DNA of 64,000 nucleotides from contig NC_035174.2 in assembly GCF_001659605.2 (NCBI RefSeq), positions 3,350,389 to 3,414,388 of the forward strand, in the 5' to 3' direction. A program made the position numbers and the translations under genes. Within the stretch, counting starts at the first letter, position 1; the number at the start of each line of letters is the position of its first letter. The notes beneath the pieces were generated by a model. The model worked only from the letters and a program-made list of their open reading frames with translations, searched no databases and was not told where the DNA came from. This document shows positions 50,757 to 62,899 of the stretch, one piece after another. The stretch comes from Manihot esculenta (taxonomy: Eukaryota; Streptophyta; Magnoliopsida; Malpighiales; Euphorbiaceae).

Positions 50757-53331
50757 TTAAGAAGAGCAGCACCCAGACTTCTGGTTAACAGGTTGTCCAC
50801 GTATCTGCACAGTAGGTGGCCTTGCATTGTTTGCTGCTGGTTGACTAGCCATCCTGGAGAGGCATACAAACATTGATGAGAAGGCAATTAAAATTTGCAA
50901 TGCTCACCCAAACAACGAAGATATACCGAAAAGCTACCTGTTCTTAATGTCTGCAGCCATTGCCATAAAAGCCTGTTCTACATTAGTGGAATTTTTTGCA
51001 CTTGTTTCCATGAACGGAATGCCAATTTCATCCGCAAATGCCTTTTAAAACCCAAGGTGAATAAAGAGCGTTCATTAGTTGATTGAAAGCAAATATAACA
51101 GGTGATAAAAAGGATATAATTTTGTTTACCTTGGCTGTTTCATAGGACACGACTTTATTAGCAGTGAGATCACACTTGTTGCCAACCAGAAGCTTGTTTA
51201 CATTTTCACTAGCATAACGATCAATTTCATTCAACCATTGCTTAACATTGTTGAAACTCTCCTGGTCTGTCACATCATAAACTATCTGCCACAAGTGACA
51301 ACATTAGCAACATACTCATGGAAACCATGAGCACAACAACAAAAATGTAAACGAGTATCAAACTCACTATAATGCCGTGTGCCCCTCGGTAATAGCTACT
51401 TGTAATTGTCCTGAATCGTTCTTGCCCTGCAGTATCCCACTGCAAGGAATAAAAGGAGAAAAACATTAATGACATGAATAAGAGACCAAACAAAAGAAAT
51501 CTAGAGGTTGAAACCATGTGCCCATTCACATTGAAATAATGAACAAGCATATAAATAAAAATCTACACATCCAATGAAAAGGAAAATAGGCTCAAAAAAA
51601 CATATTAAAAATGATTGCTGATGACAGATTAGCTGCAAAAAGAAAAATGCAAGGGAGAGGAAAAAAGTAATCAAAAGCAGAAGACAAGCATATCTGTCAG
51701 TATGATTAAATTAGAGTTCAACAGAAAACTAGTAATTGCACACCAAGAAGAAACAGGGGAACATTATTCTACACCCACAAGAAGCAGAGAAAGTGAAACT
51801 CACAATTTGAAGTTTAATAGTTTTCCCATCCTGCTCCACAGTACGAATTTTCTATGGAATACAGAATGAAGTAAACAATCAGCCGCATGTTTAAATATAA
51901 AATTTTTTGCAAGAATCCACAATTTTCCAAATGCTTACAAAGTCAACTCCAATTGTACTGATGTAACTGTCCAGATATGAATCATCCTGTTCAGAAGATA
52001 CAAAAAAAAATTAGTATATTTGCATAAGGGTAAAATTTAGCCCAAGAAAATAAACAAAATAAACCATAGTACACTAAGCTTCAGTGTGTTCAGCAACCAG
52101 AATTGGTGAACTTAATGCAATATTTCTCCCACTCCGAAAAAGTTTACTAATTTCTTACACATTTTATGATGCACCTAGTGCAACAACTTCTAGCAATCTG
52201 TCAACAACCTAATTTTCATTTTCCTACAGTTTCAGAATATCAGTAATCGTATGAGTTAGTTTGGCATTGCTAGCTTGCTATTAAGAAAAATACTTCTTTA
52301 AATATGTCAATCATGGAATATTATAAAATCAAGATTGACGAATTTAGTCATGAAAACACTAGAATAACAATAAGTTTATTTCAACAAACTGCTTTTCCCA
52401 ATAGTATCTAAAATGGTGTTTTTCCAGAAAGACACTTTTGGCCCTCAAACCTCAATTCTAAATATGCACCATATCACTAAAATCAGCTAATTACCTAATG
52501 GTTTACACATTATTGCTCAACCACAATCTTATAGGACGGAACATTAACACTGCAAGTATCATACAAAGACTAGAACCTCAATTACTAAATAACCAGAAAA
52601 TATGTATCTAACTAGATGGCAATGTTTATAAAAATTTCAACAGTCAAGCAGAATGGATCTATTTAATGCGAGTTGCTAAATGATATCAACAGTCTCCACA
52701 GTTATAAGAATGATTAATGAACCTCGATCCCCTCGTGGACCAGAAGACGCAGATCGCTGCCAAATTATTAGATACAATTTTCACTTCAATTGGTCAACCA
52801 CATGTAAACAGCAATCACGCTTGTGCAGCTACTATTAAGCTGAAGAGAATACCAAAAAATAGGAAAGGGAAAAAAAGGAAAAGCAGAGAGGGTTAAGCTT
52901 ACCGCAAACCTAAGAAGAAGACATGATTTGCCAACTCCAGAATCCCCAATTAGCAAGAGCTTGAACAGATAGTCACTGCTCCAACAATAAAAAAACTAAT
53001 ATTTTAACAAAAATATGCCTGAAGTGAAAAAAGCACAATCCACAATTGTTCGAAACCCAAAAACAGGTGAAAGCTAAGTGAAATTAAAAGTAAATTAGGG
53101 TTTAGCCATTCCTCAGACGGAGGGAATCAAAATCGTAGAATTGATTTAAAGTAAACAAAAATTAAAAAAAAAAAACATAGAAGTCACTGGATACTTGGAC
53201 AATTACAGATCAAACTAAAGGAAACCAAAAAATCGACTGAATCATGACAAGCAAAGGAGATACAGATCTCGAAAACTTAAAAGCAGAGAGATAGGGCTAG
53301 AGATCTATAGGACTTACTATTCAGAATTCAT
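50757..53331 (-). CDS. RABD2: RABD2 (Rab1-class) small GTPase
   Basis: Predicted 203 residues. Exons, descending: 53331-53318, 52975-52903, 51986-51939, 51851-51804, 51439-51368, 51285-51130, 51041-50938, 50853-50757. Motifs: P-loop GDSGVGKS (15-22), effector-region STIGVDF with Thr40, WDTAGQE (62-68), NKCD (121-124), ETSAK (149-153) and C-terminal GCCSS with paired cysteines for geranylgeranylation. The sequence is nearly identical to Arabidopsis RABD2 proteins (ARA5 group), which act in ER-to-Golgi vesicle traffic. Intron phases and positions are consistent throughout, with a large second intron (51987-52902). The first exon encodes only MNSEY. The gene ends tail-to-tail with the MYB gene (609 bp between stop codons). 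No defect is visible. Confidence 0.96.
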
Positions 53332-53399
53332 GACGGTGAGGTCGACCGGGATCGGACCGGTCAGGCGGGAAGTAAATTGGAAATTGCAAGTGGAAGCGA

Positions 53400-55030
53400 G
53401 AACGGTGAGTGAGGAAATAACAAAAAGGAGATTTTCGGAAAGAAACTGAATGAAAGGGGGAGATGAAATGCAAGGCAGTGCAAATGAAACCGACAACTAG
53501 ATCAATGTTATGTTCCTAAATCTGGACCGCCCAAATCAATTCCAACAATTAAATTGGCAATAATATATTTTTATGAATGGTTGCTTTTAACCAAATTAAA
53601 AATGAAATTCAATAATTGCAACAAAATGGCGAATAAAAATATATTATTTATATATAAAATATAATACGATGTGAAAAATATAAATTATTTTTTAATATAT
53701 ATATATAATATAAAAATATAAAAATATTATAATTAACATACATGACCTTTTCATTTTGTGGAGAATTTATATTATGTTGCCGGATCTATTGATAGATATA
53801 GGGTATATTATACAATGGATGGAATTATTATCTACATTTAGAAATTTAATTTTAGTGCTTCATATATTCACATTAAATAAGTTTAAGAAAAAAGTTCACT
53901 TATATTAAATTTATAATATAACATTACAGTACAAATTTAAATAAAACACATTTATTTGTAATAAAAATTCATGTATTATCCTTTTTTCTTTCTTTTTTTT
54001 AAAATTTTAATAAACTATTGCAGTTATTATATTTCATTAGACGATTTCAATTAAATATTGTATTGATTAGCAGTTTCCATGTTTTTATTGGTTTTCTAAT
54101 GGGTATATTAAATTTGTAAATGTTTAATTACTACACTTATTCTTAAAATTATTATTTTAGAATGCGATATGTTTTCGTTGTAATTTTTTTATTTAATTAA
54201 AAAACATCAAATTTTATCGGTCGGTTATTAGCGTCACTTTTTTATTTTTTACTGTTCATTAAAAAAATATTTTTAAAATTAAAATTATTTTGTTACTTAT
54301 TTTTTATATAAAAAATTTATATACTTATTTTTATACAAATAATTTTTTAAAAAATAGTTTTTAAGAAGTAAATAGTTATCGTTATATAATTTTTATTTAT
54401 TTTATTTATTTATATATATTATAAAAGATAATTTTTTAAATTAATTTTTTAATTATATTTTTTAAATAAATTAAATTTTATTAAATATTAAAAAATATTT
54501 TGAATATTTATTTAAAAATAATAATAAATTAATGGGAGATTGTTTTTAAAAAAATAAAAGTATATAAAATTATAATATTCTATTTATATACTATTATATT
54601 CTATAGCATTATAATTAATATTATGTTATATTTTTTCGATCAAAGTCTAAAATGTCTACTCACAGAATATTGAATTTAATTTATTGATATTTAAATTTTT
54701 TTCATTACTTGTGAGTATTAAATTTTGAATTACGACAGAAAATAATAGTATAAAAACACTTATTTAACCACAATTTATAAGAATTGAGCATTTTTAATTG
54801 GACTCGGCTTTTTTTTTTTTTAATAATAATTGGAATCAGTTTGGTAGTAAGATAAATGGCATAGAAAAAAGGGAAAAAATATTTGCAATTTAATTTGGAA
54901 AAAGTAATAAATAAATAAATTCGGAGCACAAATAATCTCATAAGAACATTCTGCATTCAAACATTTGATTAAACATATCATAAGGGCAAATGGGTAATGA
55001 AAATGAAAGTCCATGAAAGTAAAATTGCCA
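53400..55030. other. AT-rich intergenic DNA
   Basis: The first 130 bp are RABD2 promoter/leader; the rest is extremely AT-rich with A- and T-runs and no supported gene. The small - strand frames at 54705-55014 are low-complexity. Confidence 0.5.
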
Positions 55031-55039
55031 CGACAACCA

Positions 55040-55520
55040 TCAACGAGATATATCTGTTAATCTTCTGCCAATTTTATGATCCGTGGTTCGTCTAGGCGCA
55101 TCCAAATCAATTGGTAAAGACCTTGTTTGGGTAGCATGACTATTGGTTTTGATGTGACCTTCAATTCTTGCTGCTATGGAATCCGTTTTAACTCCCACCC
55201 CCACATCTTCAAATCAAAGTTCCCATTAGAGAAAAACCAAAAAACAAAGGAAACTGTTGCGAGGATTTCAGATTTTTACCTGGATTAGAAAAGAACCATA
55301 AAGTAAATGCACAAAGCATCAGCAAGAAAGGAATAACATGCACAGCATTCTCAGCAAACTTGATACGTTTTTCCTTGTTTGCCATTTCCACGATTGGATC
55401 ATAAGTCGGCAGTTCCTTCTCCTCCGGCAAAGGTGATATTCTCATCCCAGCTGCAGCATTTTGCGATGGGTGAAGGAAGTAGTCAACCGCCACCTTGTTC
55501 CAGCTCGCCGATCGATGCAT
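55040..55520 (-). CDS. Small single-pass membrane protein of unknown function
   Basis: Predicted 135 residues from exons 55520-55280 and 55206-55040. After an N-terminal MHRSASWNKVAVDYFLHPSQ and a soluble stretch with LPEEKELPTYDPIVEMANKE, one hydrophobic segment VIPFLLMLCAFTLWFFSN (about residues 62-79) forms a likely membrane helix, followed at the intron by a basic, Arg/Thr-rich tail ending in GRRLTDISR. Similar short uncharacterised proteins exist in plants, but I cannot name a function. The second exon is supported by frame and by protein-like sequence after an AAG acceptor, which is not strong. Without it the frame would end soon after the helix (at 55209). Confidence 0.65.
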
Positions 55521-56321
55521 GTCTTCTTCTTCTTGTTGTTAATTTTTTAAGTTTATTATTGTTGAAAGTAAGTAGTAAAAGGAAAAAGAAACGAAGGATG
55601 AGAACTGAGAAGAGAAGGTGAAGAGGGATTTTTAATTATTCTTAGGACAGAATGGATGAGTTTCAGTATGCGTTGGCAAGGTCAAAGAAAACGGCGGCAT
55701 GTTTTTAGGAAAAACTGTTTCTGTTATTTGTTGCCTTGACCGTCCTCTGTTTCTAATTTCAGCCTTTGATTTTTAATGGACGGTATAAATTTAAATTTAA
55801 GTTATCTACAACCAAAAATACAAGTACAGGCTTGGAGATTTTTGCGGATCAAGTCCACCAGATTGAGTTTTTTCCAGAAGACATTAAATTCAGCCTGTCC
55901 TACTATTCTGGAAAAGCTAAGAATTATATAAAGAGTTGCTTGTAGACATTCATTCTCAGCAAGCTGACATGCAAAAAAGAAAAAACCCAACTCAAAACCC
56001 AAGCTACCGCCACCGACTGGCACTACAGCAATGACTCGCCTAATCTTTACTACTGACACCAGCCAATTATCAAATTGGCCAACTCCCTTGTCTAATAATA
56101 AGACGATCTGCTGAAAAAAGAAAAAGAAACAGACTCGCATATAACCAAGAACTAATATTATAACTCTCTCACCGCTGCCTAATATATGACCTAGTGCATC
56201 TGCGACCTTATTCCATTCTCAGGAGACATGGAAGACTTCTCTCGTGAAAAGGACTGGGCAGACAAAAAGAGCAAAAACATCTTGATCGATCCTTAATTAT
56301 CTGGGTGATGATGAGGAATCC

Positions 56322-58170
56322 TTAATGTCTAATTAATGTACTCTTGAAGCTTTTGCCTTCTCCAATATCATTGCTGGAAATAAAATTCAAGAAATCTCTG
56401 AAGCTGCTTTCTTTATATCGCTCAGGATGTTGATCATCCACAAGCTCCTTTGCAGTTCCCATTTTCTCATCTGCACCAAGACTATGTAGACTGGCAATTG
56501 ATATTCGAGTCTTCTGAGAGTTGAGTGTAACCCTATGCAAAATGCTTTTATAAAGGCCATTGCTCAGCACCTCAACATGGTCCCCAACTTGGACCTGAAG
56601 AGTGCCATGGAGTTGATCTGGAACCGCCTTCCACTTGCCATCTTCTGGGTCCATGATCTCCAAGCCAGGTGAACTCTGGAGCAGAATGGTTAGGCAACTG
56701 TAGTCCGAATGGGGCGGTAACCCTAGAGCCATATCTGGTTTTGGGCATGGTGGGTAGCAATTTACTGCCATGACGTGAACCCCCTCCTCCATTTTGCTGC
56801 CCAAATATGTGGGACCTAGCCCAAGGCTCTCTGTTATGGCTGCCATTAATTCCAGAGCCAGTTTCCTCGCTTCCTGACAATATTTCCCCATCTTTTCCCT
56901 GCACCACATTGCACATATGCACATATTATAAAATAATTAATGTTGCAGACCATGCCATAACTATATGTGTAATAATTTCCAAATATATTCATGTTTATTA
57001 TTATATAAATTATTCAATTTGGAATAGCATTAAGCATATAAATGGAGGCCCAGATGCATGGAATAATAAAAAAATATTATTAATTATTCTCAGGGGAATC
57101 GGTCGAACGCTTACGTAGGTTGGAATAGTATACATGTAGATATTGTAAGTTGATGTTATCGTTATCCACTAAAATTCATTTTTCTTCTGTATTTTAATTT
57201 TAATTTTAATTTTGTGGGGCAAGTAATGAAATTACGTACCTATAATGAGGAGGATTGTTGGGCCATAAATCAAGCCAGTCAGAAAGAGGATATGCATAAT
57301 GCTTGAGGAAGACCCTCCAAAATTGGAATTTGTCAGTCCCGTCCCTGATGCTTGTCCCGTACCTTACAGGCTTCCGTACGTCGTTTGACATCAACTTAAT
57401 TTTCTCTTCCATGGGTAATTCGAAATAATCTGATGCTGCTGACAGGGCTCCCTCTAGTGTGGTTGGGCAAATTCCATGATTTATTATCTGAAAATTAGTT
57501 ACCAAACTTTTTATTTTAACTATATATAACGGCATATATACATTATATACAAAAATACACACACCTGGTCTCAGCACTAGGTCATGAAAATGATAAACTA
57601 TACAAAGAGTTATGGACTTTTTCTTTTTTCACTGCACTTCCTCCATTAAAGAGGTGAAGAAAGGGACGTAAAAGAGACTGGAAAAAGAAAAAGCTTACGC
57701 CACTACAATGGTAGATTTTTTGAGAGAATTTTTATTATATATTATAGTCATTAATTATGATGAATACAGGATATTTTAAAAAGTAACAGAATATTTTATT
57801 TTTATGTTATTTATATTTTTTAAATTATATGAAATTAAATAGAAATAAGACTGTTATCATAAGGAGGAGGACTGCCTTTTGTTTTTTGCCAAATGGTCCG
57901 TAAAGAACCTGATACAGGCAGATACATACTTACCTGAAAGTAACCCAAACGGCGACAAGCATTTCCAATTGCTCTGATCACCTGAGCCCTTTGGCCGGGA
58001 TTCTGTTTCAGCATAGCAAAATCAATGATGGGTACATTGGCAACCTCAGGAGCCAAACTAGGACGGTGAGACGGCGGAAATACATAACAATCCGGCAAGT
58101 ACGAGAGGCCTGTCTCTTGGGCAGTATTGCCAATTGTAAATGAACTTGAGCTCTTCAGATCACCTTCCAT
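56322..58170 (-). CDS. 2-oxoglutarate/Fe(II)-dependent dioxygenase (DOXC class)
   Basis: Predicted 353 residues from exons 58170-57934, 57487-57240 and 56898-56322. The N-terminal DIOX_N domain (VPIIDFAML...ACRRLGYFQIINHGI) is followed by the 2OG-FeII_Oxy core with metal ligands His225, Asp227 (PPHSDYSCLTILLQ) and His283 (SILHRV), and 2OG-binding Arg293-x-Ser295 (RIS). NCYPPCPKPDMALGLPPHSD is typical of plant hormone and specialised-metabolism dioxygenases. It strongly resembles the Arabidopsis At2g36690-type group, linked to gibberellin metabolism and ABA-modulated germination; the substrate cannot be read from sequence. I chose ATG 58170 because the upstream extension begins with TTG. It is transcribed away from the methionine sulfoxide reductase gene. 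All catalytic residues are present. Confidence 0.9.
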
Positions 58171-58387
58171 TGATATCAAGAGAAACCTAACAAAAAAATC
58201 CTTAGAAGGAGAAAGCGAGGAAGAGCTTAATTAGGAAGCTGTTATCTGGTGCAGAACGAAAAAGCAAGAAGAAGAAGAAGAAGATTATTTTAAGATGAAG
58301 TAAAGGAATTGCATGGGTTTATATAGGAGTTTTACGAGTGGCAGTGGCAAAGATGACGGTTTATACTTGATTGTTAAGAATATAAAA

Positions 58388-58421
58388 ACATCAGCTGTAT
58401 GCAGACATCAGCTGTATGCAG
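58388..58421. repeat. Perfect 17-bp tandem duplication in dioxygenase promoter
   Basis: ACATCAGCTGTATGCAG occurs twice head to tail (58388-58404 and 58405-58421), about 220-250 bp upstream of the dioxygenase start codon. Each copy contains the palindrome CAGCTG. Confidence 0.9.
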
Positions 58422-58429
58422 ACAAGCTC

Positions 58430-59580
58430 CAAGACCAGAGGTGCTAATGCTAATGCCCAAAATACTACCTTTCAAGCATGAAGCTGTATAATAAATGTAC
58501 GATGAAGCTAACTTTTAATTATATATGCATGTGTATTATATAAAAAATTATAAAAAGGACCCCACGTGCACTTCTGACTTGCTTTGCTTTGATGTTTCAT
58601 CTGTAAATATATATTTGCGCCGGATGATCTGTGGTGTATCCGCGGGAAGCAGCACCGGCTGTTCGGTTGACGACGCAACTGATATCCGTACACCCAGTAG
58701 TTATGTAGGTAAAAGAAATTGCCCTTTTCGAAACGCGGAACCGACGCGGCATAGAAGGTCAATTTTAATTAGTTTATAGTTATTGTAATTAGTAAAATTT
58801 ATATTCAGTAATAATGTTTTTTATTATTAATATTATTAATATTAAATAATTAATTGAATTAATTAATTATTAAAAAATTGAGAAAAAATATTATACCATA
58901 CTATCTTAAGTATTAATTTTAAAATAAAGGAGGTTTAGAAAAAATATTTGCTCATGGTAATGTTAATTTTAATTATTAATTATGTATGAAATAAATAAAT
59001 TTAATAAGAAAATATTTTTATCTATTTTAATATAATTAATAGTTGAAAATTTAGTATGTATATGAATATTCATTTTTTAAGTAAAATTTATTTAAAATTT
59101 AAATATTAAATGAAAAATCTGATACAAATATAAAACAATGCAAAATATAAAAATAAAAAATATTAATATCTGAAAGTCTATCTATATTTTAGGAGAAATA
59201 AAAAATAATTAAATTTATGTTAAAATAATATTTTATTGTATTATAATAGTAATAAATAATGATAGTTTTAAATATTAAAGAAAAATTAATATAAAAAATA
59301 AAATATAATTATTAATTAATGTTTTTTTTAATATTTTATGGGAGATAGTAAAAAAAGTGAAGCAGCATAATGCGGGGAAGGTCGAATTGCGCCATAATTT
59401 TGTTTACCTTTTTCGAATTTTGTTTTTTTTTATATATATAAAAAAGAGATTTTTTAAAATAATTTTCAGTCATAGAATAGAATATATGAAACTGAATTTC
59501 ACACAACGGAATAAAAGAAAAAAAAAAAGTGGAAAAGCAAATTATAAAGTAAATACCTGAACTGAACACGTCATGAGATC
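58430..59580. other. Intergenic DNA between divergent dioxygenase and MSRA genes
   Basis: A GC-richer patch lies at 58556-58760, including CCACGTG near 58562, in otherwise very AT-rich DNA. The patch may be part of a promoter or an old insertion. The + frame at 58525-58779 has no recognisable product and I do not call it. Confidence 0.4.
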
Positions 59581-59594
59581 AGTTTCAAAAGAAA

Positions 59595-62500
59595 ATGATC
59601 CACAATCTAGCAACCTTCCCTTCCTCCACCGCCAGCTCACGGCTCCTCCTCATCTCCTCCTCTAATTCCAAACCCCTTCTATCTCTACCCAAAAAGCTCC
59701 CATTTTTTTCTTCTAAATCTCTTGCTTCCCCTCAAAACTCTCGACCCATCTCATATTACCGGCCCCCAATGAACATCCTCAACAAACTCGGTTTCGGCAC
59801 TAGGTCCCCTGACCCATCCACCATGGATCCCACAGTCCCTCAAGGCCCTGACGACGACTTGCCAGCCCCTGGACAACAGTTCGCTCAGTTTGGAGCTGGA
59901 TGCTTCTGGGGGGTTGAATTGGTCTTCCAGAGAGTTCCTGGGGTTATCAAAACTGAGGTGGGATATAGTCAGGGTTTATTGCATAATCCAACCTATGAGG
60001 ATGTTTGTACTGGAATTACCAACCACAATGAGGTTGTCAGAGTACAGTATGATCCCAAGGAGTGTAGCTATGAGACTCTTCTTGATGCTTTCTGGGCTAG
60101 GCATGACCCTACTACCTTGAATCGTCAGGTTAGTTTCTCGGAATTGCTATGCTTTTTTTTTTTTTTTTTTCCGGATTATTGCTATAAATTATGTGATTGT
60201 TTTGGCTGAATTTTTGGTTTTTGGTAGTTAACATGATGTTTATTCTGAGTAAAGCTTTTGTTTTTGGTAGCCTTAAATTTTATCTTCTTCTGTGTTTAGA
60301 TCAGCTCCTTAAACATCATTTGTGTAATTTGGATAGCTCTATTGATACTTCTAACGTTAATTTCTATGGATTTTAGTTAATTTCCTTTTAGCTCTTTTTT
60401 CTAAATAATAAAAAAAATTGTTCTGTGGTTTAATTTTGTCTTTTATGCTAGTATTAATTTAGTTTATTTGTTCTTTTTTGTTGATCTGTTGCTTACTATC
60501 ATATCTTAAACTTGCAAATTCCTTAGGCTAATCATATGTGGGGTATCAGGCCGGCAGAACTGGAGGATTGTTTGTATGTTTAAGCTTATTGCTTACCATT
60601 AACATGGTCACAGAGTTGCTCAATGCTCAGAAATTCCAAAATTTGTTATCTTGCTTGTAAGGCACAATTGACCATAATTGTTGATTGTATAGGGCACATA
60701 ATTTTGGTCCATGGAAGGCAAAGGGGCCCAGGTTACACATGTCCTTTCAACCCAGATCAGTAGGCAACTATCCTCCTTCTCCATAAAATAGCTGCTGGCC
60801 TAGGGAATTTAGAATCTGCAGCTGTTTGCGTCCGAGCACTAGAGTTAGGGCAATGATCACAAGTGTCTTCATTGAAGAACTCAAGTCGGCAAGTTCATTT
60901 CAGTTAAGGTGGCCTTGTATGTTTCATATTTACTGAATTATATCAGCATGAGAGTCTTCATATATCATAAACATGAGGTTGTAGGAAGTTCTGTGCACTT
61001 GAGAAGGTGTTTTATATTGCCCGACTAAGGAATCAATGGTATCAGGTGGACATTTTCACTTTAGCCAAACCCATCTCAAGAAATATGCTTTCCCATTGAA
61101 TGTATCATAATGGGGGGAATGAAAGCAATAAACTTAGCTTGCCAAGCACCAACAGAAGAAAAATAGAGAATAAAGAAATACAACTTAAATGTTTGCAATA
61201 TACGGTATATAATTACTGATCAACCTTGTGTTAGAAACTAACACACACAATGATTAGATTTCATAATGCAGTTATGTAGAGAGAGCAAGAAGACATGAGA
61301 ATTTTGCAGTTTTGTAGTGTGCCTGTATGTTAAATTTGGGTCAGACCTAATTTACCCCAAAAGCTTGAACAAGTGTCTAAGGCACTTATAAGGGGCACAT
61401 TGTGGGATTCAACACAACCCCTTCACATTGTGGGATTCAACATAACCCCTTACGTCCAGGACTACACTGGAGGGTGACATATTTATGGGCCTCTCAACAT
61501 CGGTGGAAGGCTTTGATACCATGTTAAATTTGGATCAGGTCCAATTCACCCCAAAATCTATCTCCCCCTTAAAAAAGGCACTTTAACCCTATACTAAACC
61601 GACGTGGGATTCAACACTGTATATACAGAGAAGCACCTACTACTTTCCAGTATAAAGTAGATGGTTTTTTAAGTGCCTATGTATAGAGATACTATAGTTT
61701 TGCTTTTACATGTAAGAATATGAAAAAACTTGTAATTATGAAAATAAACCCCCCATGACTGAGACTGCGTTGACCTGTTAACGTTTGCGTCGCTCACTCC
61801 CACCTATCTACTAATTAATGGGCCATACCAAAATGTTAGACATTATTCACTAGCAAGTTCTGCAAGGAGGTGTGCCTCCCTTTTCCTTGGAGCTTTTAGA
61901 GTTTAATATGCTAAATTTCTGTAAATATGAACCGCAATCTCAACACTCTGTAGTCATGCTGTTTCACTTCCCTGAGTAAACATTTCCCTTGAGTTATTAT
62001 GTTTGCTTTCATCTCCTGTATATTTCAGATACTAATTGAACTGTGAAGACATATATGAAAATCAGCTTCCTAAGTAGCTGTATTTTCTCATTCTTTTTAA
62101 TTATTGGAGCAACCTGCCTTGTGGTTTTCTGGCTAGGTTGAATTGTCCCGAATTGTAGACACGGTTGGAAGGAAGCTCTAAACTTAATTTCTTTTACTTT
62201 GTGTGGATTACATGCAACCTAAGAAGGAAATGAAAAATTTTTGAGATTTGGTTGCCAACATTAGCTTTAATGGTTACATCGGATCGTCTATTATAGCTTT
62301 AACTTTTAGCATAAGGTTTCAGTTCTTTGGGGATTAACAAGAATAATCACTTGGCTTGGTTGGAAAATGTGACATCTGTCGCATGTATCTCAATCTGTAG
62401 GCATTGCATTCCCTCTTTCTGCTCTTATTTTGGTAGTAGATTCTTATATTATTACCAAATTTATAAAACAGATGCCATGTGCATGTGCAGAATCATGGTA

Positions 62501-62859
62501 CCATACAAATTCGTATTATAATATAAACCTGATATCCTATGATAGTTTATTTGTCTTGTGGCATTGTCATAATATGCTTTCTAATGTCATACACTCCTTT
62601 CTGGCAGGGAAATGATGTGGGAACACAATACAGATCTGGAATATACTTTTACACAGCACAGCAGGAAAAAGCAGCACGCGAGAGCCTGGAACGACAACAG
62701 AAGATCTTGAACCGGAAGATAGTTACTGAAATTTTACCTGCCAAGAAGTTTTACAGAGCTGAAGAATATCACCAGCAATACCTTGAGAAAGGGGGCCGTT
62801 TCGGATTTAAGCAATCTGCTGAGAAAGGCTGCAATGATCCCATCAGATGCTATGGCTAA
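59595..62859 (+). CDS. MSRA4: Peptide methionine sulfoxide reductase A, plastid type (MSRA4-like)
   Basis: Predicted 261 residues from exons 59595-60128 and 62608-62859. The enzyme reduces methionine-S-sulfoxide in proteins, using thioredoxin. The N-terminal 55 or so residues are rich in Ser/Pro/Lys and lack acidic residues, as in a chloroplast transit peptide. The catalytic motif GAGCFWG (100-106) places the active-site Cys at 103. The conserved [20 protein letters not shown] spans the splice junction. The C-terminal [11 protein letters not shown] provides resolving Cys253 and Cys259. Length and exon structure fit Arabidopsis MSRA4. The single intron is large (2479 bp) and contains an old repeat (61327-61619). 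ATG 59595 begins a good transit peptide; [12 protein letters not shown] internally would give a cytosolic-type form. Confidence 0.93.
61327..61619. repeat. Duplicated dispersed repeat in MSRA intron
   Basis: A block starting ATGTTAAATTTGGGTCAG (61327) and running to GTGGGATTCAACAC recurs from 61521 (ATGTTAAATTTGGATCAG) to 61619, with shared CCCCAAAA, GGCACTT and GTGGGATTCAACAC segments in the same order. Within the first copy a piece with TTCACATTGTGGGATTCAAC is itself duplicated (61402-61443). The GATACCATGTTAAATTTGG phrase looks like a common dispersed plant repeat; the class is unknown. Confidence 0.7.
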
Positions 62860-62899
62860 ATTGCCTCTCTCAAAAATTGCAATTATTGGCTTAAGTGAA

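Noticed and set aside
58525..58779. 84-codon + frame in the GC-richer patch upstream of MSRA
   Set aside because: No family resemblance, no promoter or splice support; more likely promoter or old insertion sequence.
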